Assembly (NCBI RefSeq): GCF_036237275.1
Contig: NZ_CP108352.1
Coordinates: forward strand, 4,774,001 to 4,838,000
Length of the DNA: 64,000 bases
Source of the DNA: Streptomyces sp. NBC_01353
GTDB lineage: Bacteria > Actinomycetota > Actinomycetes > Streptomycetales > Streptomycetaceae
Direction of reading: 5' to 3'
The notes beneath the pieces are model-generated. The model was not told the DNA's origin. It did no database searches and saw only the letters and a program-made list of their open reading frames with translations. A program made the position numbers and the translations under genes. The stretch's first letter is position 1; each line of letters opens with the position of its first letter. Of this stretch, positions 56,449 through 64,000 are shown piece by piece.

Positions 56449-57340
56449 GGTCTGTCGTCAAAGTGATCTTGCGTTGTGGATCATGGTGTCGTGATACGTC
56501 GCCATGAACTGTCCGATGCCGAGTGGGAACTCGTGCAACCGCTGCTGCCCCGGCCTGTGTTCGGGCGGCCCCGGCTGGACGACCGGACGGTCCTGAATGG
56601 AATCGTGTGGAAGTTCCGCACTGGGGTCGCCTGGCGGGATGTCCCTGAGCGGTACGGGGCGTGGGCCAGCCTCCACACACGTTTCCGCAGGTGGGCAGCG
56701 GACGGGACCTTCGAGCGGATGCTCCAGGCAGCGCAGGCAAACGCAGACGCCGCAGGCGATATCGAGTGGCTGGTGTCCGTCGACTCCACCGTCGTCCGCG
56801 CCCACCAGCACGCTGCCGGAGCCCGAAAAGGGGGCTCCGCAGCCCGGCCCTCGGCCGGTCCCGAGGCGGGCTGACCAGCAAGATTCACCTGGCATGCGAC
56901 GGCTCGGGCCGCCCGCTGGCCTTCGTCCTGACCGGCGGGAACACCAACGACTGCACCCAGTTCACCGCCGTCATGGACGCGATACGGGTGCCCCGCCTCG
57001 GACCGGGCCGGCCACGGACGCGGCCCGGCCACGTCATCGGCGACAAGGGCTACAGCTCGAAAGCCATCCGGACCTGGCTGCGACGCCGAGGCATCCCCCA
57101 CACCATCCCGGAGCGGTCCGACCAGGTCCGCAACCGGGCACGACGCGGCAGCCGGGGCGGCCGTCCGCCCGCCTTCGACAAGCAGGTCTACAAACAGCGC
57201 AACGTCGTGGAACGCTGCTTCAACCGCCTCAAGCAATGGCGCGGCATCGCCACCCGGTACGACAAGACAGCCCAGTCCTACCAAGCAGCCGTGACCCTCG
57301 CATCGCTCCTGATGTGGGCGTGACACTTTCACGACAACTC
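56449..57340. mobile_element. IS5-family insertion sequence (892 bp)
   Basis: Imperfect 17-base terminal inverted repeats, GGTCTGTCGTCAAAGTG (56449-56465) and the complement of CACTTTCACGACAACTC (57324-57340), match at 13 positions. The element is flanked by CTAG direct repeats (56445-56448 and 57341-57344). It carries a two-frame transposase. Left target CTAG overlaps the stop of the SUKH-like gene. Confidence 0.88.
56476..57323 (+). CDS. IS5-family transposase, expressed by -1 frameshift
   Basis: The first frame (56476-56874) gives the N-terminal domain (RHELSDAEWELVQPLLP, VSVDSTVVRAHQHAAGA); the second, -1, frame continues with GGLTSKIHLACDGSGRPLAFVLTGGN, HVIGDKGYSS and RNVVERCFNRLKQWRGIATRYDK, ending at 57323. 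The DDE residues are split across the frames. The slip probably occurs at AAAAGGGGG (56826-56834), where both frames are open. GTG at 56491 is a possible start. Confidence 0.85.
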
Positions 57341-57380
57341 CTAGGCCGGCGGGGCCGGGGCGTCTCAGGGAGGAGCCGTC

Positions 57381-58763
57381 CTAGTCTCGCAGGACGCTCA
57401 CGGCCCGGTCGAAGGCGGAGTCCTTGTTCTGGTCGAACTCCTCGGTGGTGAAGACCGGCTCGATGAGGTGCGGCGGGATGCCCGCGCCGTCGAAGGTCCT
57501 GCCCGACCGGGTCAGCAGCTCCTCGTTCGGCAGCCAGACCGACATGCCGTTGGGGAGCTTGCGCACCATGACGTCCGAGAAGACGCCCTGCGTGGGCTGC
57601 CCGATCCGCACGGTCCGGCCGGGCCGGTCCATGAGGGCCTGGGTGAAGGTCTCTCCCGCGCTGACGGTCGAGCCGCCGGTCAGCACGGCGACCGGTCCGG
57701 TGTAGCGGGGGCCCTGGGCGGGCGTGACGTACAGGGGCTGGGGGCGCGTGTGCCGGGTGGGGTCCGCGGGATCGTTGCGGGCCCGCTTGGAGTAGGCGAG
57801 GTAGGGGGTGTCGGTCAGCCGCCCGGCGATGTGGAGCCCCATGGCGTCGGAGCCGCCGCCGTTGATCCGCAGGTCGATGACCAGGCCCTTCAGGTGCCGG
57901 GTGCGCTCCTGGCCGAGGACCGTGTCCAGCGCCTTGTCGAGCTCGGCCAGCTCGGCGGCGTAGGAGGCCCCGCGGCCCGCGTAGCCGCCGAAGCCGGAGA
58001 TCCGCAGGTAGCCCTGCCCGCCGGGGAGGTCGGCGTAGGTGATCCGCCCGGCGGCGAAGTCCTGGAGGTTCCGGGCGTCCTTGAGATCGCGCTCCACGAC
58101 GAACTTCTTGACCTTGGCGTCGAGCTTCCCGCCGGGCATGACGGTGCCTGGGCGGACCTCCGCGAAGCCCCGGTCGGGGTCGCCGTCGCCGTCGCCGTCG
58201 ACGTCCCAGACGGCGACGTGGGCGTCGTGGAGCGGCTCGACCATCTTGCTGAAGACGGCGAAGAGTTCGTCCGGGGTCGTCCCTTCGTGGACCGTGGGCC
58301 GGTACCGGTCGCGTACGGCGTGCCAGTCGATGCCCTTGGCGGCGAAGAAGGGGTAGTTCTCCTCGAAGGACTGCCAGAAGACGTCGAAGGAGGCGAGCGG
58401 CCCCCCGGGGGCGGAACGCGTGCAGGCTTCGGGCAGTTCCGTCATCCGGCGCAGGTTCCGTTCGCCGACGTCGCCGTCCAGCCGTACGGAAGCGCGGGCG
58501 CGGTCCCCGCGGGTGCGCACGGTGAGGACGGTGCCTCCGGGCGTGGTGTACGCGCCGGGGCCGGTCCGCTGCGCGGTGTCGCCCGCGATGCAGCTGACGG
58601 CGGTGGTCTGGTACTCCTGGAGGGTTCCGTTCCGGATGGACAGCACGGTGCCGTAGCCGTCGGTGCGCCAGATTCCGTCGGTGGCCGGTTGGTGGGCGGA
58701 GGCGGCCGGCGCGGCTGCGCCGACGAGGGCCAGGGCGACGACGGTGGCCGTGACAATGCGCAC
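57381..58763 (-). CDS. S41-family (C-terminal processing/tricorn-like) peptidase, secreted
   Basis: A 460-residue exported serine peptidase. The signal peptide (VRIVTATVVALALVGAAAPAASA) is followed by an N-terminal helper domain, a central region with an Asp-rich acidic loop (VDGDGDGDPDRG), and the S41 catalytic domain (VIDLRINGGGSDAMG, GGSTVSAGETFTQAL with the probable nucleophile Ser, IGQPTQGVFSD). The GTG at 58763 is chosen because GAGAAGG lies seven bases upstream. Probably not an original part of the folate block. Confidence 0.88.
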   Translation of the reverse strand: MRIVTATVVALALVGAAAPAASAHQPATDGIWRTDGYGTVLSIRNGTLQEYQTTAVSCIAGDTAQRTGPGAYTTPGGTVLTVRTRGDRARASVRLDGDVGERNLRRMTELPEACTRSAPGGPLASFDVFWQSFEENYPFFAAKGIDWHAVRDRYRPTVHEGTTPDELFAVFSKMVEPLHDAHVAVWDVDGDGDGDPDRGFAEVRPGTVMPGGKLDAKVKKFVVERDLKDARNLQDFAAGRITYADLPGGQGYLRISGFGGYAGRGASYAAELAELDKALDTVLGQERTRHLKGLVIDLRINGGGSDAMGLHIAGRLTDTPYLAYSKRARNDPADPTRHTRPQPLYVTPAQGPRYTGPVAVLTGGSTVSAGETFTQALMDRPGRTVRIGQPTQGVFSDVMVRKLPNGMSVWLPNEELLTRSGRTFDGAGIPPHLIEPVFTTEEFDQNKDSAFDRAVSVLRD

Positions 58764-58906
58764 GATCTTGCCTTCTCTGTAGGCGACTTGCTGGGTACCG
58801 CCCCAGCGTCGCCGACACGGGATCCACCGGGCCATCCGGCTGTCCGGCCGATTGGGGGTGGGGCCAGCCCCCGCTACCCTCGGTACCCGGGACCCCAGAC
58901 CTACGG

Positions 58907-58951
58907 AGTGTCGTCAAAGTGGCGCCAGCCAGACGGGACTTTGACGACACT
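58907..58951. mobile_element. MITE-like miniature inverted-repeat element (45 bp)
   Basis: Perfect 14-base inverted repeats AGTGTCGTCAAAGT (58907-58920) and its complement (58938-58951) flank 17 bases. The arms share TGTCGTCAAAG with the ends of the IS at 56449. It lies between the promoter of the S41 gene and the stop codon of DUF3180, beside a CTAG at 58954-58957. Probably mobilised by an IS5-type transposase. Confidence 0.7.
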
Positions 58952-58953
58952 GC

Positions 58954-59442
58954 CTAGGCCACCGGCGCCGTGCCCTTGCCGTTGTGGTCCTCGTCCTCCG
59001 GGAGTTTGCAGACGCGCTCCAGGAAGAGGGCCGCCGCGATCACGGCGATGCCGGCCAGGACCGAGAAGCCGGCGTAGATCGCCTGGTCGCGGCGGGCCGG
59101 GATGTCCAGGGAGCCGAGGAGGAAGACGCCCGTGCCGCCGTACATGCCGGCGACCAGGGCGGCGACCAGGGCGCTCGCCTGGCCGAAGACGACCGCGCGG
59201 GCCGCCATCAGCGGCTCGACGCCCTTCGCGCCGGGGCGGCGCTCGCGCTGGGCCTTCAGGCGGGAGCGGATGGAGAGGGCCGTCGCGGTCAGGACGACCG
59301 CGATGGCCGCGAGGACGATCGGTGCGGCGAGCGGCACGCTCGGCAGGGTGCCGACCGCGTCCCAGAGGCGTGCCGCGCCCCAGGACAGGATTCCGGCCGC
59401 GATGAACAGTCCGGCGAGAACCTTGAGCCGCAGTTGTTTCAC
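58954..59442 (-). CDS. DUF3180-domain membrane protein
   Basis: A 162-residue protein with four hydrophobic segments (two near the start, two in the second half) and the DUF3180 pattern, including ARRDQAIYAGFSVLAG. It is the last gene of the minus-strand folate operon in actinobacteria, function unknown. GTG at 59442 has AAGGA upstream. Confidence 0.88.
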   Translation of the reverse strand: MKQLRLKVLAGLFIAAGILSWGAARLWDAVGTLPSVPLAAPIVLAAIAVVLTATALSIRSRLKAQRERRPGAKGVEPLMAARAVVFGQASALVAALVAGMYGGTGVFLLGSLDIPARRDQAIYAGFSVLAGIAVIAAALFLERVCKLPEDEDHNGKGTAPVA

Positions 59443-59491
59443 CGGGTGTCCTTCGTGTCGTCGTGGGGGCGATGTCCCACGAGCGTAACGA

Positions 59492-60091
59492 CTACTCGGG
59501 CAGACGGAGTTCCAGGTCGACACGCGGCATGACGCCCTCGTTGCCGACGGCCGCGAGCAGGTCGGCGACGGGGCCGTGTCCGGGGAGCTTGGCCTCGGGG
59601 TCCACGTCGTGCCAGGGGGCGAGGACGAAGGCACGCTGGTGGGCGCGGGGGTGGGGGAGTGTGAGGACGGGGTCGTCGGAGACCACGTCGGCGTACGCCA
59701 CGATGTCGACGTCGATGGTGCGTGCGCCCCAGCGCTCCTCGCGGACGCGGTGGAAGGCCTCTTCGACGGCGTGGGCCCGCTCCAGGAGGGAGCTGGGCGG
59801 CAGCGTCGTCTTCACGAGGGCGACCGCGTTGAGGTACGAGGGCTGGGAGCCGGGCTCGACGCCCCAGGGCTCCGTCTCGTAGACGGGGGAGACGGCCTTG
59901 ACCCGGAGGCCCGGGGTGTCCTCGAGGGCGTCGACGGCGCCCTGGAGGGTCTCCAGGCGGTTGCCGAGGTTCGCGCCCAGGGCGATGACGGCCCACTTGG
60001 GGTTGGAGAGCGTCACGTCGGCGGCGTCGACCGCTTCCACGACGGAGGCGGGTACGGGCTGCACGGTCGGGTCGCTGTGCGTGCTTTTCAT
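59492..60091 (-). CDS. folK: 2-amino-4-hydroxy-6-hydroxymethyldihydropteridine pyrophosphokinase
   Basis: A 199-residue HPPK: ALGANLGNRLETLQ, VYETEPWG, LNAVALVKT, and the catalytic RWGARTIDVDIVAYADV plus LPHPRAHQRAFVLAP. An N-terminal extension of about 30 residues precedes the core. Its ATG overlaps the folB stop by four bases. Confidence 0.96.
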   Translation of the reverse strand: MKSTHSDPTVQPVPASVVEAVDAADVTLSNPKWAVIALGANLGNRLETLQGAVDALEDTPGLRVKAVSPVYETEPWGVEPGSQPSYLNAVALVKTTLPPSSLLERAHAVEEAFHRVREERWGARTIDVDIVAYADVVSDDPVLTLPHPRAHQRAFVLAPWHDVDPEAKLPGHGPVADLLAAVGNEGVMPRVDLELRLPE

Positions 60092-60447
60092 ACTCGGCTC
60101 CGGGTGATGGTGATGGTCACGTCGTCGAAGGGGACCGTGATCGGCGCGTCCGGCTTGTGGACGACGACCTCGACCTCCTGGACGCCCGCGTGCTTGAGGC
60201 ACTGCTGGGCGATGCGCTCGGCGAGCGTCTCGATCAGGTCCACGGGCTCGCCCTGGACGACATCGACGACTTCCTCAGCGACGACGCCGTAGTGCACGGT
60301 CTTCGTCAGGTCGTCGTCGGCTGCCGCGGGTCGGGTGTCCAGGCCCAGGACGAGGTCCACGATGAAGGTCTGGCCTTCTTCGCGTTCCTTGGGGAAGACG
60401 CCATGGTGTCCTCGGGCCTTGAGGCCGCGCAGCGCGACACGATCCAC
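60088..60447 (-). CDS. folB: Dihydroneopterin aldolase
   Basis: A 119-residue FolB: MDRVALRGLKARGHHGVFPKEREEGQTFIVDLVLGLDT, HYGVVAEEV, and the catalytic region LIETLAERIA. GTG at 60447 has AGGAGT seven bases upstream. A 203-base stretch without a gene separates it from the NTF2-like gene. Confidence 0.96.
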   Translation of the reverse strand: MDRVALRGLKARGHHGVFPKEREEGQTFIVDLVLGLDTRPAAADDDLTKTVHYGVVAEEVVDVVQGEPVDLIETLAERIAQQCLKHAGVQEVEVVVHKPDAPITVPFDDVTITITRSRV

Positions 60448-60650
60448 GCGAATCACTCCTGCTGTCGTAGTTCTTGTGGCCACGCAGCCGGGTGCGGACG
60501 GCCGGGTGTCCAGCATCGAATCTACCTGCGAGCACCGACAGCGCTTGCCCACGGGGGGCTGCGGCGAGGGCCACAGGGGCTGGGTGCGGCCCCTACCCAG
60601 GGCGCTGGATTCCAATCCCCGGGGTCACCCGAAAGGACCGGGGAACCCTG

Positions 60651-61109
60651 TCAGGAGCCGGGTTCCTCGTCCTCTTCGTCGTCCGTTTCGGTGAGGACGG
60701 GGGAGCCGTGGTGGGACCAGATCCGCCAGCCGTCGAATGTGCGGCGGAACACATTGGTGGCGACGACGAGCTGGCCCACGAGGGGTCCGAGTTCGGCGCC
60801 GTCCTCGGCGGGTCCGCCGCTGAGGATGTTCTCGGTGCAGGTGACGACGGCCACATCGCCGGCGAGGGAGACCTTCACGTCGGTCAGGAAGAACTGGATG
60901 TACTCGGTGTTCGCCATGATCAGGGCGTACGAGCGGAGTACCTCGCCGCGGCCGGAGAGCACGGGCCAGCCGGGGTGGACGCAGCTGATGGGGGTGGCGC
61001 CGTCGTCGAGCCAGAGCTCGGAGATCTCCTCGAAGTCGCCGCGTTCCATGGCCTCGTAGAAGGCGGTGTTGGCGGCCTCGACCGCTGCGGTGTCGGTCTG
61101 GTGGGTCAC
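60651..61109 (-). CDS. NTF2/SnoaL-like protein
   Basis: A 152-residue protein of the NTF2 fold (ANTAFYEAMERGDFEEISELWLDDGATPISCVHPGWPVLSGRGEVLRSY), followed by an acidic tail. Its GTG overlaps the folP stop as GTGA. It is regularly found between folP and folB in streptomycetes; function unknown. Confidence 0.88.
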   Translation of the reverse strand: MTHQTDTAAVEAANTAFYEAMERGDFEEISELWLDDGATPISCVHPGWPVLSGRGEVLRSYALIMANTEYIQFFLTDVKVSLAGDVAVVTCTENILSGGPAEDGAELGPLVGQLVVATNVFRRTFDGWRIWSHHGSPVLTETDDEEDEEPGS

Positions 61110-61966
61110 GCGGCTCCCTCGACGGCTCTGGCGACCCGGACGGCGTCGGCGGTGGCTCTGACCTCGTGGACGCGGACGGCCCAGGCGCCTTCGTGGGCGG
61201 CGATGGCGGAGACGGCGGCGGTGGCGGCGTCGCGTTCGCGGGCGGGCGGCGGGCCGGCGCCTTCGCGGGTGAGGACGTGGCCCAGGAAGCGCTTGCGGGA
61301 GGCGGCGACGAGCAGGGGCCTGCCGAGGGCGCGGAGTTCGGGGAGGTGGGCGACGAGGGCGAGGTCGTGGGGGGCGAGTTTGGCGAAGCCGAGGCCGGGG
61401 TCGATGACGATCCGTTCGGGGGCGACGCCGCCTTCGACGACGGCCTCCATGCGCTGCCGGAGTTCGGTGACGACCTCGCGGACGACGTCGTCGTAGACGG
61501 CGAGGCTGTTCATGTCCTGGCTGAAGCCGCGCCAGTGCATGACGACGAAGGGGACTTCGGCGGCGGCGACGGCGGGGACCATGTCGGGGTCGGCGAGGCC
61601 GCCGCTGACGTCGTTGACGAGGGTGGCGCCCGCCGCGACGGCCGCGTGGGCGACGGAGGCGCGCATGGTGTCGACGGAGACGGTGACGCCTTCGGCGGCG
61701 AGGCCGCGGACGACGGGGACGACCCGGCGCAGTTCCTCTTCCTCGTCGACGCGGCTGGCGCCGGGGCGGGTGGACTCGCCGCCGACGTCGACGAGGTCGG
61801 CGCCTTCGGCGACGAGGTGGAGCCCGTGTTTGACGGCGGCCGTGGTGTCGAACCAGCGGCCGCCGTCGGAGAAGGAGTCCGGGGTCACGTTCACGACGCC
61901 CATGACCGCGCAGCGGTCCCACTCCGGCAGGCCCCGGGCCGTGCCCCGACCGATCAACGTACTCAT
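61106..61966 (-). CDS. folP: Dihydropteroate synthase
   Basis: A 286-residue enzyme: MGVVNVTPDSFSDGG, DVGGESTRPGA, NDVSGG, DPGLGFAK and the ASRKRFLG motifs, which bind the pterin pyrophosphate and p-aminobenzoate; this is the sulfonamide target. It is the first gene of the minus-strand folate operon. Confidence 0.97.
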   Translation of the reverse strand: MSTLIGRGTARGLPEWDRCAVMGVVNVTPDSFSDGGRWFDTTAAVKHGLHLVAEGADLVDVGGESTRPGASRVDEEEELRRVVPVVRGLAAEGVTVSVDTMRASVAHAAVAAGATLVNDVSGGLADPDMVPAVAAAEVPFVVMHWRGFSQDMNSLAVYDDVVREVVTELRQRMEAVVEGGVAPERIVIDPGLGFAKLAPHDLALVAHLPELRALGRPLLVAASRKRFLGHVLTREGAGPPPARERDAATAAVSAIAAHEGAWAVRVHEVRATADAVRVARAVEGAA

Positions 61967-62042
61967 ATGTCCAGACTAGGGGCTGCCCGCGTCGCCGGTG
62001 CCGGGTCGGGGGTCGCGTCCCGGCCAGGCTGTGCGGGCCCGG

Positions 62043-63875
62043 TCAGGCCGCGCGGATCTCGCGGTCGGGCTGTGGGGTGACGATGTGGGCGCAGGGGCGG
62101 GGTTCGGCGGTGGGTCGGCGGCGGGCGAAGGGGCGGGGCAGCGCGAGGTTCACGAAGCCTTCGGCCTGCATGGCGGCGAAGCCGATGCGGGGCAGGTCGC
62201 GGCTCTTGCGGTAGACGACGAAGCGGGGTTCCCAGCGGGGCTGGAACTTCGCGTTGAATTTGTACAGGGACTCGATCTGGAACCAGCGGGAGAGGAAGAC
62301 GAGGAGCCCGCGCCAGAGCCTGAGGACGGGTCCGGCGCCGATCTTCTCGCCGCGGGCGAGTGCGGAGCGGAACATGGCGAAGTTGAGCGAGACGCGTTCG
62401 ATGCCCAGGCGGGGGGAGTCCTGGAGGGCGGCGACGATGAGCAGTTCGTTCATGCCGGGGTCGGCGGAGCGGTCGCGGCGCATGAGTTCGAGGGACATGC
62501 CGTCGGTGCCCCAGGGTACGAAGTGGATGATCGCCTTGAGGTCGCCGTAGGCGGAGTCGGGATCGTCCTTGTGGGCGGTGGCTATGACGGCGTCTCCGTC
62601 GCCGGGGTCGCCGATCCGGCCGAGTGCCATGGAGAAGCCGCGCTCGGTGTCGGTGCCGCGCCAGTCGGCGGCGGCGCGGCGGACGCGGGCGAGTTCGCCG
62701 TCGGACAGGTCACGGACTCGGCGGACCTTGGTGGTGTAGCCGTTGCGCTCGATCCGTTTCACCATCTGGCGCACATTGCGCATGGCGCGCCCGGAGAGGG
62801 AGAAATCCGCGACGTCCACCACCGCCTCGTCGCCGAGTTCGAGGGCGTCGAGGCCGGTCTCGCGGGTCCAGACCTCGCCGCCGGTCTCGGAGCAGCCCAT
62901 GACGGCGGGGGTCCAGGAGTGGGCCTTGGCCTCGTCCATGAAGCGGTCGATGGCGCCGGGCCAGGCCTCGACGTCGCCGATGGGGTCGCCGCTGGCGAGC
63001 ATGACGCCGGAGACGACGCGGTAGCAGACGGCGGCCTTGCCGCTGGGGGAGAAGACGACGCCCTTGTCGCGGCGGAGGGCGAAGTGGCCGAGGGAGTCGC
63101 GGCGGCCGTGCTTGTCGAGGAGGGCGCGCAGCCTGGTCTCGTCGTCCTCGGTGAGCCGGGCGGCGGGGTGTTCGGGGCGGAAGGCCAGGTAGATGGTGGT
63201 GAGGGCGGTCAGCATGCCGAGGGCGCCGAGGGAGTAGCCGACGGTCCAGTCGACGTCGTTGGTGTAGCCGACGGGGCCTTCGAAGCCGAAGAGTCCGTAC
63301 AGGACGTGTTCGAGGCGGTCGGTGAGGCTGGGGCTGCCGATGACGCGGCGGGGGTGGGCGCTGACGATGACCAGGCCGAGGGCGATGGAGCCGGCGCCCA
63401 TGAGGACGAAGTTGGCGAGGGCCTTCCAGCGGCTGCGGGGGTCGGGCAGGGCGGCGAACTGGCTCCGGTGGCGCAGCAGCAGGGCGAGCAGTGCGAGGGA
63501 GAGCAGGGCGCCGAGGATCGAGTGGCGCCAGACGAACTGGGCGGCGGCGCCGAGCGGCAGCAGGACGACGGCGGCTCGCCAGGCGCGGCGTTTGTGGCGC
63601 TTGAGGCCGTGGGCGAGCAGCAGGAGCAGGACGCCGGCGCTGAGGGAGAGGGCCGCGGAGAGCGGTCCGAGCGTGCCGGGCAGGACCTCGGCGACGGCGT
63701 GCATCCGGCTGGCCCGGAAGCGCGGGAAGACGCCCGCGGCGATGTCGATCAGGCCGATGAGGGTGCAGGCCGTACCGACGAGGGCGGGGACGTTCTCGGG
63801 GCGAGGTCCGCGCAGAATCCGGCGCACCCGATCCGGAACCGATCCTGATTTGTCCCCATCTACTGTGACAGACAT
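62043..63875 (-). CDS. Phosphatidylglycerol lysyltransferase-like protein (DUF2156, MprF-type)
   Basis: A 610-residue protein: about six hydrophobic segments to residue 230, then a GNAT-like MprF C-terminal domain (PSGKAAVCYRVVSGVMLASGDPIGD, MRNVRQMVKRIERNGY, GMSLELMRRDRSADPGMNELLIVAAL, SLNFAMFRSALARGEK, FNAKFQPRWEPRFVVY). Aminoacylates membrane lipid or an unknown acceptor. The helix number is lower than that of full MprF flippases. Confidence 0.87.
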   Translation of the reverse strand: MSVTVDGDKSGSVPDRVRRILRGPRPENVPALVGTACTLIGLIDIAAGVFPRFRASRMHAVAEVLPGTLGPLSAALSLSAGVLLLLLAHGLKRHKRRAWRAAVVLLPLGAAAQFVWRHSILGALLSLALLALLLRHRSQFAALPDPRSRWKALANFVLMGAGSIALGLVIVSAHPRRVIGSPSLTDRLEHVLYGLFGFEGPVGYTNDVDWTVGYSLGALGMLTALTTIYLAFRPEHPAARLTEDDETRLRALLDKHGRRDSLGHFALRRDKGVVFSPSGKAAVCYRVVSGVMLASGDPIGDVEAWPGAIDRFMDEAKAHSWTPAVMGCSETGGEVWTRETGLDALELGDEAVVDVADFSLSGRAMRNVRQMVKRIERNGYTTKVRRVRDLSDGELARVRRAAADWRGTDTERGFSMALGRIGDPGDGDAVIATAHKDDPDSAYGDLKAIIHFVPWGTDGMSLELMRRDRSADPGMNELLIVAALQDSPRLGIERVSLNFAMFRSALARGEKIGAGPVLRLWRGLLVFLSRWFQIESLYKFNAKFQPRWEPRFVVYRKSRDLPRIGFAAMQAEGFVNLALPRPFARRRPTAEPRPCAHIVTPQPDREIRAA

Positions 63876-64000
63876 CGCTTCCCGTGCTTCCCGTGGCTCC
63901 GCGAAAGATTGAATCCGGCGGCCGCGCGGTGGTCAGGGGCGGGCCGGGCCGGAGGGTTTTGCGCCTTCTAGGACGGCATCGCGGGGGAGCGGGTTCATTC

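Noticed and set aside
56476-57323. Transposase pseudogene broken by a frameshift
   Set aside because: The frame change coincides with a slippery AAAAGGGGG run, both frames are otherwise intact, and the ends and target repeats are preserved.

Overview
The window comes from a high-GC actinomycete, almost certainly a Streptomyces or close relative. Pointers are the strong G/C bias at third codon positions, GTG starts, four-base ATGA/GTGA gene overlaps, DUF397/XRE-DUF5753 regulators, a DUF6479 gene, and the conserved block dacB - zinc protease - tilS - hpt - ftsH - folE facing folP - folB - folK - DUF3180.

Positions 1-18,660 hold the right part of a nonribosomal peptide gene cluster. In order: the end of a SyrB2-type non-haem iron halogenase; a SyrC-like alpha/beta-hydrolase with a Cys nucleophile, the kind that moves an aminoacyl group between carrier proteins; a protein read here as a halohydrin dehalogenase rather than an ordinary SDR (Ser-Tyr-Arg triad, halide-site Pro-Asn-Phe); a stand-alone carrier-thioesterase with a Cys nucleophile; an MbtH protein; a 2,751-residue NRPS (A-T-C-A[N-methyltransferase]-T-truncated E-C); an exporter; a possible YqcI/YcgG-like protein; a phosphopantetheinyl transferase; rsgA; a tiny secreted peptide; a VioC-type 2-oxoglutarate oxygenase; and an antiporter. 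The NRPS ends in a C domain and the T-TE protein has no A domain, so together they look like a split last module loaded in trans with a chlorinated (or dechlorinated, epoxide) residue. Cryptic chlorination followed by halide displacement is the leading new-system candidate.

Positions 18,700-47,500 are mostly ordinary accessory and housekeeping genes: transporters, an ECF41-like sigma factor, a DNA polymerase I-like enzyme, a LuxR regulator, a MacB-like ABC system, an NmrA/HxlR pair, a WhiJ-like trio (DUF397, HATPase, XRE) with a shared operator-like motif in its two promoter regions, an aldehyde dehydrogenase, a PadR-controlled DrrAB-type exporter with three operator copies, and a glutamate decarboxylase/ClC pair.

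Positions 47,500-64,000 are core genome (dacB, tilS, hpt, ftsH, folE; then on the minus strand folP, NTF2-like, folB, folK, DUF3180, and an MprF-like protein). Between the two convergent folate blocks lies an insertion zone (54,825-58,953): a free-standing, splicing-dead intein-derived LAGLIDADG protein immediately after folE, a SUKH-like gene, an IS5-family element, an S41 protease and a MITE-like element. The folE active-site region carries a patch of strikingly AT-rich codons, suggesting past homing or recoding of an endonuclease target.
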